Shown: positions 23,065 through 31,489 of the stretch, in pieces
How the letters are laid out: each line of letters opens with the position of its first letter
Position numbering within the stretch: position 1 is the stretch's first letter
Assembly (NCBI GenBank): GCA_964635295.1
Contig: CAZWOB010000013.1
Location: 1 to 41,658 of the forward strand
Length of the DNA stretch: 41,658 nt
From: Waddlia sp964635295
Lineage (GTDB): Bacteria > Chlamydiota > Chlamydiia > Chlamydiales > Waddliaceae
Reading direction: 5' to 3'
Notes under the pieces: generated by a model
Seen by the model: the letters and a program-made list of their open reading frames with translations, nothing else
Databases searched by the model: none
Told to the model about the DNA's origin: nothing
Program-made: the position numbers and the translations under genes

Positions 23065-23577
23065 ATGACGCCAGAAAAAAAAGAGATCGAAGGACTTGAT
23101 TTTCGCTACACCCAAAACAGTGATGCGAAACATTTAAAAGATTGGTTGATGGATCCCTCAGTCGCCAAATGGTTTCCCATGGCAGACGAGGTGGAAATTG
23201 ACGATGCCGTCAATCGATGGGTCGGGTTCAGCCGCTACCGTTGCAGTATCACTGCTGAAATGCACGGAGTGCCGTGCGGCATTTCAACTCTTTATTTACA
23301 GCCTTATAAAAAATTAGCTCACCAGTGTGAGTTTGGGATTATTGTCGGACCCGACCACCGCGCGAAAGGGGTCGGCACTCAATTATTATTTACTTTAATG
23401 GAACTTGCGCGGGAACGATTTAAAATCGAACTTCTCCATCTTCAAGTGTACGCGGAAAATCCCGCGAAACGCTTATATGAAAGAATGGGGTTCAAAGAAT
23501 TCGGACGACAGGACGAATGGATAAAAGAAGCTGACGGTTCTTATACCGGCCGCATATTTATGGAAAGACATATTTAA
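23065..23577 (+). CDS. GNAT acetyltransferase (YhhY-like position)
   Basis: A 170-residue GNAT protein: 'FRYTQNSDAKHLKDWL' at the N-terminus, 'CEFGIIVGPDHRAKGVGTQLL' as motif A (acetyl-CoA binding), 'LLHLQVYAENPAKRLYERMGF' as motif B. In Chlamydia an acetyltransferase gene (CT458) also lies between prfB and yebC, so it belongs to the conserved core here. I use the ATG at 23065. A TTG at 23056 overlapping the prfB stop is an alternative, and neither has a strong ribosome binding site, suggesting coupling to prfB translation. The substrate is unknown. Confidence 0.85.
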   Translation: MTPEKKEIEGLDFRYTQNSDAKHLKDWLMDPSVAKWFPMADEVEIDDAVNRWVGFSRYRCSITAEMHGVPCGISTLYLQPYKKLAHQCEFGIIVGPDHRAKGVGTQLLFTLMELARERFKIELLHLQVYAENPAKRLYERMGFKEFGRQDEWIKEADGSYTGRIFMERHI

Positions 23578-23604
23578 ATAACCAGTTAAATTACTCGCTC
23601 ATTA

Positions 23605-24291
23605 ATGAACAATCAATATCCCCTAGCCGAGTTTCAGCTTGAGCTCGAACGCGCCTTGCGAAAAAACGTGAAACTTCGGATCAATAACAACCGTTCGACT
23701 ATGTTGAGCGTCAAATGGGAACCGGAATGCACCAAAGTGTCCATGCACCGTTTTTTCCTTGACGCACCAAAAAATATCATGGACGACCTTGCCTGCTATA
23801 TCAAAAAAGAATCCAAACAGCTGACCCCGGATGTTAAATCGTTTATGGAGGACAGGATCAATCAACTGGACTACACGCACGAACTTAGCCACGAGCATTT
23901 ACACCAGATAGGCAGCATCTATAATTTAAAAGAGATCATGGACCAGGTGAACGGGGAGTATTTCGAGAACAGCCTGGACTTGAATATTACATGGTTTCAA
24001 CAGCAGCGAAAAAGATACAGATCGCAATTTACATTTGGCCTGTACCAGCAGCCCCTCCGTTTGATAAAAGTGAACCGATTGCTGGACAGAGTGGACGTCC
24101 CCGAGTATATTTTGTCCTTTGTGATCTATCATGAAATGCTGCACCATGTTTTTCCCAGTTATTGTGATGGAAAGGGAAAGAGAAAGGTGCATCATCAACA
24201 GTTTAAATCTATGGAAAAAAGGTTCCATGCTTACGACCACGCGATGGAGTGGATCGACATGAACCGTGAACGATTGATAAGAATGAGGTAA
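23605..24291 (+). CDS. SprT-like zinc metallopeptidase
   Basis: A 228-residue protein with 'LSFVIYHEMLHHVFP' (HExxH zinc motif, about residues 176-180) and a distal 'HHQQFKSMEKRF' that supplies the third His, an arrangement of SprT/YgjP-type peptidases. Upstream, 'YFENSLDLNITWF' fits the SprT-like 'N..F...L...I.W' strand. Eukaryotic relatives (Spartan/Wss1) cut DNA-protein crosslinks; bacterial roles are poorly defined. The N-terminal 100 residues are not recognised. It sits 27 bases after the acetyltransferase and 2 bases before yebC, in one transcription unit. Confidence 0.8.
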   Translation: MNNQYPLAEFQLELERALRKNVKLRINNNRSTMLSVKWEPECTKVSMHRFFLDAPKNIMDDLACYIKKESKQLTPDVKSFMEDRINQLDYTHELSHEHLHQIGSIYNLKEIMDQVNGEYFENSLDLNITWFQQQRKRYRSQFTFGLYQQPLRLIKVNRLLDRVDVPEYILSFVIYHEMLHHVFPSYCDGKGKRKVHHQQFKSMEKRFHAYDHAMEWIDMNRERLIRMR

Positions 24292-24293
24292 AG

Positions 24294-25025
24294 ATGGCCG
24301 GACATAGCAAATGGGCAAACATCAAACACAAAAAGGCACGCGCTGACGCTAAAAAGGGAAAAGTATTCTCCCGCATCGCGAAAGAGATTATCAGTGCTGT
24401 TAAAGTGGGCGGTCCCGATCCTAAGGCCAACCCGCGCTTGCGCCTTGTCCTGCAAAATGCGAAATCGCAAAATGTTCCGAACGACATCGTCGATCGGAAC
24501 ATCAAGAAAGCCTCTGAGGCAGACCAGGCAGACTTTGATGAACTGACTTATGAGCTTTATGGACATGGTGGAGTGGGGATTATCTGTGATGCCATGACCG
24601 ATAACAAAAACCGGCTGGCTTCAGAAATGCGGATCGCAACGAACAAGAAAGGGGGCTCGATTGCGACACCCGGTTCCGTCTCATTTAATTTTGACAGGAA
24701 AGGGGTGATCCAAATGGCTCTCGACCATGCGATCGAAGAGGAATTGTTCAACGCTTCCATTGAGGCCGGCGCAGAAGAATTTGAAAAAGAAGAGGAAATG
24801 TTTGTCATCACAACAGAACCGACCATGCTTTTTGAAGTGAAAGAGGCGATTGAAGAGCTGGGTTTTAAATGCGATGATGCCTCTCTTGAAATGATTCCGA
24901 AAACGTCTGTCGAGTGCGACATTGAAACGGCAAAATCAAATCTTGAGCTGCTCGAATGGCTCGAAGGGATCGACGATGTCGATGTGGTCTATCACAATAT
25001 GATCATCCCGGATGAACTGCAATAA
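24294..25025 (+). CDS. yebC: YebC/TACO1-family translation or transcription factor
   Basis: A 243-residue protein starting MAGHSKWANIKHKKARADAK, the family signature. It continues with the typical 'RLRLVLQNAKSQNVPNDIVDRNIKKA', 'YELYGHGGVGIICDAMTDNKNR' and 'GGSIATPGSVSFNFDRKG'. YebC proteins have been described both as DNA-binding regulators and as ribosome-associated factors that help translate difficult proline stretches. The gene occupies the same place as CT457 in Chlamydia. It begins 2 bases after the SprT-like gene and overlaps the longest possible pabB start. Confidence 0.95.
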   Translation: MAGHSKWANIKHKKARADAKKGKVFSRIAKEIISAVKVGGPDPKANPRLRLVLQNAKSQNVPNDIVDRNIKKASEADQADFDELTYELYGHGGVGIICDAMTDNKNRLASEMRIATNKKGGSIATPGSVSFNFDRKGVIQMALDHAIEEELFNASIEAGAEEFEKEEEMFVITTEPTMLFEVKEAIEELGFKCDDASLEMIPKTSVECDIETAKSNLELLEWLEGIDDVDVVYHNMIIPDELQ

Positions 25026-26268
25026 AAAGTCGATGACCCCACTAGAACTTTTGTCCCTTGCAAGCCGCTATGCCGATCTTCCAGGGACGTGTTTGTTTTA
25101 TTCCGGAGGTACATTCGACTCGGCTCAAAAATCTTTTTTATGCCTTTTTCCTAAGAAAAAAGTTGTCGCCTCAAATGAGGATCCATGGAATCTGCCGCTA
25201 ACATTTTCCGGAAAACCCTATCCAGAATGGACAGGATATTTTTCCTACGAAATGGGGGCTTTCAGCGATTACGATGTCACGATCCCTCATCAGATCGGTA
25301 CACTTCCCTACGCTGTGTTCTATCAACCATCTGTGGTCGTCGAAGTTGACCACAGAACCGGCGCTGTCAAGGTACACGGTGATGAGTCATTTTCTATTTC
25401 TGATCTGGATCAAGAGCTGCCCTGTCGAAAATCACCCTCTTTACACTGCATTCAGAAAGGGGAAGAGAAGCGGCAATATCTCGATAAGGTGCTTGCTGCT
25501 CAAGATCTGATCAGGCAAGGGGAGATCTATCAGGTCAATCTCTCGCAAGAGTTTATTTACTCAGGACAGTCTGATCCCTTTCAATTGTTTGCAACTGTCG
25601 CGCGGACCAATCCTGCTCCTTTTATGGCTTATCTGCGTCTCGATGAACATGCTGTCATCTCATCTTCTCCGGAGAGGTTTTTGCAGAAAAGGGGGGACAT
25701 GCTCGAATCCCGCCCGATCAAAGGGACTGCCAAGCGGGGAAAGACACCGGAACAGGACCGCAAAAATATCAAGGCTCTTTTAAGTTCGCCTAAAGAAAAG
25801 GCCGAGCTGCTCATGATCACAGATCTCATTCGCAATGATCTTGGAAGAGTCAGCCTTCCGGGAAGTGTGAACACAGAAAAAGTCTGGCACTTGGAAAGTT
25901 ATACAAATGTTCATCACATGCTGTCGTTGGTGCGGTCCCTCTGTCATCCGGAATGGAGTCCTCTTGAAATTGTTCGCGCCTGCTTTCCAGGGGGGTCGAT
26001 CACCGGCTGCCCCAAGCTAAGAGCGATGGAGGTGATCAATCAGCTGGAACAGCGCCCCAGAGGGATCTATACCGGTGCGATCGGTTATTTCAATGGACTC
26101 GGCGACTTTGATTTTAATATCGCCATTCGCACCATGCTTTGGAACAATGAGGGGATCAGCGTACAACTTGGCGGGGCCGTGGTTTCTGACTCGATTCCAG
26201 AGTGCGAGTACGAAGAGACACTTGATAAAGGCGAATCGCTATTCCATTCTCTCTTGACTCATTGTTAA
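25012..26268 (+). CDS. pabB: Aminodeoxychorismate synthase component I
   Basis: A chorismate-binding enzyme of 418 residues (411 if the ATG at 25033 is used). Conserved blocks include 'GEIYQVNLSQEF', 'ISSSPERFL', 'ESRPIKGTAKRG', 'TDLIRNDLGRV', 'TNVHHMLS', 'GSITGCPKLRAMEVI' and 'EYEETLDKGE'. The Lys in PIKGT is the mark of PabB (pABA synthesis), as opposed to the Ala of anthranilate synthase. It converts chorismate to aminodeoxychorismate using ammonia from a PabA partner not present in this window; PabC (30764-31480) would complete the step. Normal members read GSITGAPK, so the Cys here is slightly unusual. The gene overlaps the end of yebC by 14 bases if the first ATG is used. Confidence 0.92.
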   Translation: MNCNKKSMTPLELLSLASRYADLPGTCLFYSGGTFDSAQKSFLCLFPKKKVVASNEDPWNLPLTFSGKPYPEWTGYFSYEMGAFSDYDVTIPHQIGTLPYAVFYQPSVVVEVDHRTGAVKVHGDESFSISDLDQELPCRKSPSLHCIQKGEEKRQYLDKVLAAQDLIRQGEIYQVNLSQEFIYSGQSDPFQLFATVARTNPAPFMAYLRLDEHAVISSSPERFLQKRGDMLESRPIKGTAKRGKTPEQDRKNIKALLSSPKEKAELLMITDLIRNDLGRVSLPGSVNTEKVWHLESYTNVHHMLSLVRSLCHPEWSPLEIVRACFPGGSITGCPKLRAMEVINQLEQRPRGIYTGAIGYFNGLGDFDFNIAIRTMLWNNEGISVQLGGAVVSDSIPECEYEETLDKGESLFHSLLTHC

Positions 26269-26389
26269 AATCTGTATATGAATTTAAAATCACGATTGAT
26301 ACATTTTTCTAAGATTAAAATGTAAAGTAATTATTTAATTCTAATTAGTTGCCGATCAAGAGTTTGCTTCGGTATACACAGGGAGGTGT

Positions 26390-27424
26390 ATGATGACAAG
26401 CGCCGTATTGAATGCCGCCGAAGCTGCTTTGGCAATTGACGATCTTGTCGATGATGGCGTTGAGGAAGCTGAGGGCTCCCTAAATGGGAGAAAAGCAACC
26501 CATTGGTCATACAAACTCTTTATCGCTGGAACCATTGTTGGGGTGATCGCTGCCGTCGCGTGTTATATTATCGGTCAGCAGGCGATTGCTGTCGCAGGCG
26601 CGCTTCTTGCGATCACGAATGGATTTGCAGCTTTCTATGTGAAACGCTTCGGCATTCTTAAAACATTAGAGGACTATACAGGCAAATTAGCTGAAAAAGT
26701 CAAAGACTTGAAAGAGGTCAATCAGGGCCTCGAAAGGGTCAATGATGGGTTACAGGAAATTCCTGATGACTGGCGTGAGGAGATCCGCAAAGGGAAGCGT
26801 CAAATCGAGCGGAAAACCAAAGAGTTGAAGAAAGTCGCAGCAAGGCTGGAGGCAACGGAAGCGAAACTCCAAAAGCTCGCCGGGGTCACGTCTGATATTC
26901 AGAAAAAGACCGGCGAACTCTCTAAAGCCGCCGTGGAGTTCAGCGAGCAGAACCAGGTATTTGGTGATCGGGTGGACAGGCTGGCAAACGGGGTAAGAAA
27001 AATAGAGAAGCACAACGATAATCTGACAACCCTTATTATGGAAACCGATGCCAATACCGATGATTATGAAGTGTTGAACGAACAGTTTGCCAGGCAGCTG
27101 GAGATGCTGGACGATCTGTTTGCCTTGATGAAAGATCTCTATGTCAAGGCGCAGGAGAGGATGCGGGCGTTGGAGCATGAGGTTGACGAGCTTGGAGTGA
27201 CTGTCCCTCAAGCTGTCAAAAGCGCTGAAGAAGCCGCACAAGTAAGGCGGCAAATGGAAGAGCTTAGACAAAGTTATGACGCAGTTGTTGAAAAACTGGA
27301 AAAAACGCTTCACACAGTCCAACGTTATCAAAAATACAAAGACGGCTACAAGGAACTTCGCAAATTGAAGCAAAGCGAAAAATGGCCGGAGATTGAGAAT
27401 ATACTTAGGAGAAAAGACTCATGA
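26390..27424 (+). CDS. IncA-like bilobed-membrane, coiled-coil protein (1)
   Basis: A 344-residue protein with a short polar N-terminus, two adjacent hydrophobic helices at about residues 44-62 and 66-86 (SYKLFIAGTIVGVIAAVACY; then AIAVAGALLAITNGFAAFYV), and about 240 residues of heptad-rich coiled coil (KLAEKVKDLKEVNQGLERVN and so on). A bilobed hydrophobic domain followed by SNARE-like coiled coil is the architecture of chlamydial IncA, which sits in the inclusion membrane. The assignment is architectural, not by sequence identity. GGAGG lies 3 bases before ATG 26390 and 6 before the adjacent ATG 26393, which may be the real start. It overlaps the next gene as ATGA. No SNARE central Gln could be identified with confidence. 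Confidence 0.7.
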   Translation: MMTSAVLNAAEAALAIDDLVDDGVEEAEGSLNGRKATHWSYKLFIAGTIVGVIAAVACYIIGQQAIAVAGALLAITNGFAAFYVKRFGILKTLEDYTGKLAEKVKDLKEVNQGLERVNDGLQEIPDDWREEIRKGKRQIERKTKELKKVAARLEATEAKLQKLAGVTSDIQKKTGELSKAAVEFSEQNQVFGDRVDRLANGVRKIEKHNDNLTTLIMETDANTDDYEVLNEQFARQLEMLDDLFALMKDLYVKAQERMRALEHEVDELGVTVPQAVKSAEEAAQVRRQMEELRQSYDAVVEKLEKTLHTVQRYQKYKDGYKELRKLKQSEKWPEIENILRRKDS

Positions 27425-28560
27425 CACCATCAGCAACCGATCGAGATATTGAACTAGGACAAATGCCGCCGGCGGATTTAGGGGATGAACTGGAACCGCC
27501 TGTTCCTCGTCCAGGTGCCCGCAATCAGAATTGTTGGGGGCGTTGTTGCGGCAGGGTGATCAAGGATTGGTCGCAAGTGGTCGGTGGCGTGGGAGCTACC
27601 GGAGGAGTGGTTGGAGGCGGTGTGGGATTTGCAATGGAAGATTATCGCGTCATCCTGGTCGCAGCTGCGGTCATCTTTGTCAGTTTTGGCTTGTTGTGCG
27701 CGCGGATCAGCTGCCTCAAACCGCAAAAGGAGCTGGAAGATCAAGTGGCATACTTCAGCAGTGAAGTGGACAGGCTTGGGCGGAATGAAGAGAGGCTCAA
27801 ACGTGCCAAGGCCGAGCTTGAGGGAGTATTGGGAGAAGCTCAAGCGAGCATTAAGGAACTCGGACGGACCTTGCAAGTTCCCGTTGACCGGATTGAAGGG
27901 GTTGCAGAAAAAATAGGAGCAGTGGAGGCGAAGCTGCAGGTACTTGTCGATCTTTACCATCGCTATAAGGCGGCGACGCAGGCCGTGAGTCAGGATCTCA
28001 AGATTTTCAAAGAGAGTCAAAAAGTGACAAAGGAGAGCATCTCGAGACTCGGACAAGGGTTGCAAAGGCTCGATGTAGCCGATGGCGCGCTCTCAGACGA
28101 AGTGGACGAGTATCAGGATGCAGGGGAGTTCCACCGGGAGCAGAACGCAGAATTGCGCAGAATGCTTTCGGGGTTCAAATCGGACTTTGTTCTGATGCAA
28201 AAGAAATTTGTCCTGATGCGCGGCGAACTGGAGGAGCTAAGACAGCATGTGTTAAAGCTTGATGTTGCTGATGATAAGTTCCGGGATGGAGGGGAGGATT
28301 TTAAAAGTGGTGTCGATGATGCCCGTCTGGAACTCCTGCCCAAGCTTCAAGAGATGGTTGGCAGGTTGGATAGTGCCCTGGAAGAACTGCAGCAAGACAC
28401 CGATACAGCATCGGTAATTGATGATGACGATTCTGAATTGGTCAGTGTTCTAGTGGTGCCCAGTGATCATCACGCGGCAAGTTCATCGAACAGCAGCGTC
28501 GTGGTCGGCAGGGATGTGATTGATGCGAGAAGAGAGAGTGATGATGATGGCTCAGATTAA
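27421..28560 (+). CDS. IncA-like bilobed-membrane, coiled-coil protein (2)
   Basis: A 379-residue protein: a Pro-rich polar N-terminus with clustered cysteines (CWGRCCGRV, about residues 38-46), then a glycine-rich hydrophobic lobe (VVGGVGATGGVVGGGVGF, about 53-70), a second lobe (VILVAAAVIFVSFGLLCARI, about 76-95), and long coiled coil to about residue 320, ending in an acidic, Ser/Asp-rich tail. It shares its plan with the preceding gene, whose stop it overlaps as ATGA, so the two proteins are made together and could hetero-oligomerise. It stops 44 bases before the next gene. As for its neighbour, an inclusion-membrane role is inferred from architecture. Confidence 0.7.
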   Translation: MTPSATDRDIELGQMPPADLGDELEPPVPRPGARNQNCWGRCCGRVIKDWSQVVGGVGATGGVVGGGVGFAMEDYRVILVAAAVIFVSFGLLCARISCLKPQKELEDQVAYFSSEVDRLGRNEERLKRAKAELEGVLGEAQASIKELGRTLQVPVDRIEGVAEKIGAVEAKLQVLVDLYHRYKAATQAVSQDLKIFKESQKVTKESISRLGQGLQRLDVADGALSDEVDEYQDAGEFHREQNAELRRMLSGFKSDFVLMQKKFVLMRGELEELRQHVLKLDVADDKFRDGGEDFKSGVDDARLELLPKLQEMVGRLDSALEELQQDTDTASVIDDDDSELVSVLVVPSDHHAASSSNSSVVVGRDVIDARRESDDDGSD

Positions 28561-28604
28561 TGAGTATCATGATCCGATCAAATTAAAATGAAAAGGAGTA
28601 GCTG

Positions 28605-30767
28605 ATGAGTGGTGTTGACCCGGTAAGAGAGCAGGCTTCCCCATCTTCCATGCCTTCAGCAAGGGCTGCTGGTGATGAAGATACACAGTCTTCGATCCCC
28701 GTCTTGTGCATGGTGAAACTTTTTGAATCTAAAGTTGCACAGGATGACGATGGTCCTCCACCGCCTCCTCTTCGGAGAAGAGGTTCAGAAAGCAATCTTC
28801 CCCGTACATTGGAGGAAAAGAGAAAGTCGCGGGAAATTAAAAAACTCGATGACAGACCGCCTGCAGTTGTGTTTGACACTAGTCCTCCGGCAGCAGCTGC
28901 CGCAAGTACAAGTTCGAGTGCAAGAATTGCAACACCATTCCAATTGGACCTGAGGCCAGTCTTTGAACAAAGGGATAGAGGAGAAAGCAAAGAGCTCCAT
29001 CGGTCGACCAGTATGCGTTCATTGCTTGCCGTATCAAAAGGACGTCCCCACTCCGCAAGAGCTGTCAGGCACACCTCTTCTTTTCGGGAGGTTGTAGCTT
29101 CTCCAAGGACTGTCCGCAGTTTCGTCCCTCCAGAATTCGGAAGCCTGAAGCCGATGGACCTTTCAGGGATTAAGGTTCTTGTTCGGAAAAAATCCTCATT
29201 TGATAAAGCTGTGCGTCGACGGATGGCTGCTGACTGGAATGCCTCAAGCCCGAAGAAAATGACGTTTAATAAAATAGAGGAGAGAGTTTCTCAACTTTGT
29301 CGAGTTGAAATTGACCGCCTGTTCAGTTTGTCTGATTCACCCTTATCTCAAGATTTACATCTTACTGAATCTCCTCGAGCAAAGGCCATGGTATCTCTGG
29401 TTCAAAAAAGCGGATTCATTTTATTTCCCATCATTGAAAGGATGTTGGTCCTGCGGCAGGCAGTATTTGTCTATGTTGACTTGAAAAAATCTATCACTCC
29501 AAGATTGCAAGAGTTCTTAAACTATATGGACCGTTTGACCTTACAGGAACACTACTCGGCGCATCCTTCAAACTTTGGTTTGGAAAAGGGGAAAAATCTT
29601 CTTCATTTCATGGCAACCTGGGATGAGTTTAGAAAGAACAAAGAGATGAGGCCCTTTGTACCTGCGGTTGCGTTGGCATTTGGAAATACAAAAAAAGACA
29701 GAAACGGGGTGATTGCTACTCTTAGAAAATGGTGCAATCCTCCTTCTGAGATTTTTTTGTTGATGAAGACAAGGGTCCACAAAATGGACTGGGAGAATAT
29801 TGCCGCGAGCAATATCCCGTTTTTCGAGCATGAGTGGGAAGAGGATAAAGATGCTGAAAAGCCCATTTCAAGGATTATTCCCTATGAAATTGTCAGATGC
29901 CTGCATACGGGTATGGCAATTCTTCCGAATAGAATTGTGATCAACGGTGAAGTCTTTTATGACACTGAACGGGACGGTGATAAAGATCTTCCAGCTCCCG
30001 ATGATTTTTTATCTGCTGTGATCAAAGACCTTCATAAGAAAGGATTGGATCCAAAAATCAAAGATGAAGAAGTTGAGGGCTATATAAAAAAAATCAATAC
30101 ATGGAAATCCCTTCCAGAGCGGGAACAAAAACAAATACCGGATTCTGAACAATTTCCTTGTCTTTATCTGATGCGTTTATTCACAAACAGCTCCTGGGGG
30201 CATGCCGACCTGTATATCAGAAGACTGTTTCCCGGACTGTTTACAATTCCCTATTGGACAAAGCCCTTTCAAGGGCTGGAGCATCATGTGGCAATTTCTG
30301 GTCCAGAGGATTTTTCCGTTCAGCAGAAACGTTCCTATGTCGTCTATCCTCGAGATAAACCCGATGACCCTGACAGTTACACGCCAATTTGGAAGAAACC
30401 TTTATTGCGGATCGATTTTAGCTGGACGATGACTCCATTCAAAGGGAGATGGAGCGCTATTTTGAAAATCGATGGTATCTATGAGTATCCTGATATCGGC
30501 GAACATAAGTGGCCGCTCCTTCACGCACTGATCAACTATCAGGATCAAGAGAATCCTGTTGAAAAATCCAGAGCTCCAGGAACTCCACGCATGCGCAGCA
30601 ATCCTATTATCAGAGAAGGCAGGCTAGATATAGGTGAAGACCATCCTTCTGCTCCCAGTTCCGCATCCTCATCAAGCAGTTCTGCTTCGAGAGTCCACCC
30701 TTCCTATAGGTATAATGACACCTCTGACGATGATGGCGATGATTCCTATTCCGGAGACGATTATTGA
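28605..30767 (+). CDS. Large proline-rich, acidic-tailed candidate effector
   Basis: A 720-residue protein that I do not recognise. Residues 1-200 are low complexity: GPPPPPLRRRG at about 50-60 (a profilin/SH3-ligand-like run), Ala-rich and Ser/Arg-rich stretches, several RxxS/T sites. A folded, helical part runs from about 215 to 420, followed by a mixed region with aromatic motifs (SWGHADLYIRRLFPG, WTMTPFKGRWSAIL). The C-terminus is a Ser-rich then Asp-rich tail (DTSDDDGDDSYSGDDY). There is no signal peptide or membrane segment. AAGGAG lies 6-7 bases before the ATG. It follows two IncA-like genes on the same strand and overlaps pabC. Composition and context suggest a secreted effector; no enzymatic motif was found. 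Confidence 0.65.
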   Translation: MSGVDPVREQASPSSMPSARAAGDEDTQSSIPVLCMVKLFESKVAQDDDGPPPPPLRRRGSESNLPRTLEEKRKSREIKKLDDRPPAVVFDTSPPAAAAASTSSSARIATPFQLDLRPVFEQRDRGESKELHRSTSMRSLLAVSKGRPHSARAVRHTSSFREVVASPRTVRSFVPPEFGSLKPMDLSGIKVLVRKKSSFDKAVRRRMAADWNASSPKKMTFNKIEERVSQLCRVEIDRLFSLSDSPLSQDLHLTESPRAKAMVSLVQKSGFILFPIIERMLVLRQAVFVYVDLKKSITPRLQEFLNYMDRLTLQEHYSAHPSNFGLEKGKNLLHFMATWDEFRKNKEMRPFVPAVALAFGNTKKDRNGVIATLRKWCNPPSEIFLLMKTRVHKMDWENIAASNIPFFEHEWEEDKDAEKPISRIIPYEIVRCLHTGMAILPNRIVINGEVFYDTERDGDKDLPAPDDFLSAVIKDLHKKGLDPKIKDEEVEGYIKKINTWKSLPEREQKQIPDSEQFPCLYLMRLFTNSSWGHADLYIRRLFPGLFTIPYWTKPFQGLEHHVAISGPEDFSVQQKRSYVVYPRDKPDDPDSYTPIWKKPLLRIDFSWTMTPFKGRWSAILKIDGIYEYPDIGEHKWPLLHALINYQDQENPVEKSRAPGTPRMRSNPIIREGRLDIGEDHPSAPSSASSSSSSASRVHPSYRYNDTSDDDGDDSYSGDDY

Positions 30768-31480
30768 CCTGGGCAATCCTAAACCATGAATATGTTCAAT
30801 CGGCCCAAGCATCGGTCCCGATTCAGGACAGAGGGTTCTTGTTCGGAGATGGCGTGTTCACTTCTGCTCGAGTGGAAAACGGGAACGTCGTCCATTGGGG
30901 ACAACACGTCTCTCGCTTGATAAGGCATTGTCGAGAGATCAATATACAGCCACCCGACCTTAAAAAAGCTGAAGTTGATGAGCTGATCTTACGGAATCAA
31001 GCTGAAAAGGGGACCTGGAAACTAAAAATGATCGTGACAGGGGGTACAGATCCCGGGCTTTCGTTGCCCTCGAGGGCATACGGAGTTTTTCTGGTCACAA
31101 TGGAGCCCTATCAAGAGCCTGAAGGGAAGGTGAAATTATGCCGGTATCCCCATCCGATCGAAACACCTGTTTCCGCATTGAAGACGTTGTCCTATCTGCC
31201 CAGGTTGATGGTGAGGCAATACGCTCTTGACCAAGGCGCTGACGATGCTGTCGTTTGTTCAGCAGATGGATGGGTGCTTGAAGCGGCTTTTTCCAATCTC
31301 TACTGGGAAGAAGGTGGCGAGGTTTTCGCCCCCCCTTTGACCCTGCCGCTATTGCCCGGAACTTACTTGAGCACAATGACAGGTTGGAAAGAGGAACGGA
31401 TTACCTATGACCAGCTCAAAGAAAAAGAGAGTGTCTTTATCTGCAATGCGATGGGATCCCGCGCGTGCACTTTTAATTAG
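30764..31480 (+). CDS. pabC: Aminodeoxychorismate lyase (class IV aminotransferase fold)
   Basis: A 238-residue PLP enzyme: 'VPIQDRGFLFGDGVFTSARV' is the class IV N-terminal signature, 'LKTLSYLPRLMVRQYA' carries the PLP-binding Lys, and 'VLEAAFSNLYW' the phosphate-binding loop. PabC releases pyruvate from aminodeoxychorismate to give p-aminobenzoate for folate. With pabB at 25012-26268 this assigns the pair, although a D-amino acid or branched-chain aminotransferase cannot be fully excluded. The only start compatible with the fold is TTG at 30764, overlapping the previous stop as TTGA, with CGGAG 8 bases upstream. The pair is split by 4.5 kb of candidate host-interaction genes. Confidence 0.85.
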   Translation: MTWAILNHEYVQSAQASVPIQDRGFLFGDGVFTSARVENGNVVHWGQHVSRLIRHCREINIQPPDLKKAEVDELILRNQAEKGTWKLKMIVTGGTDPGLSLPSRAYGVFLVTMEPYQEPEGKVKLCRYPHPIETPVSALKTLSYLPRLMVRQYALDQGADDAVVCSADGWVLEAAFSNLYWEEGGEVFAPPLTLPLLPGTYLSTMTGWKEERITYDQLKEKESVFICNAMGSRACTFN

Positions 31481-31489
31481 GAGGAAAAT

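Noticed and set aside
27478..28065. 195-codon frame antisense to the second IncA-like gene
   Set aside because: Arises from the coiled-coil codon bias of the sense strand; no ribosome binding site or conserved motif.
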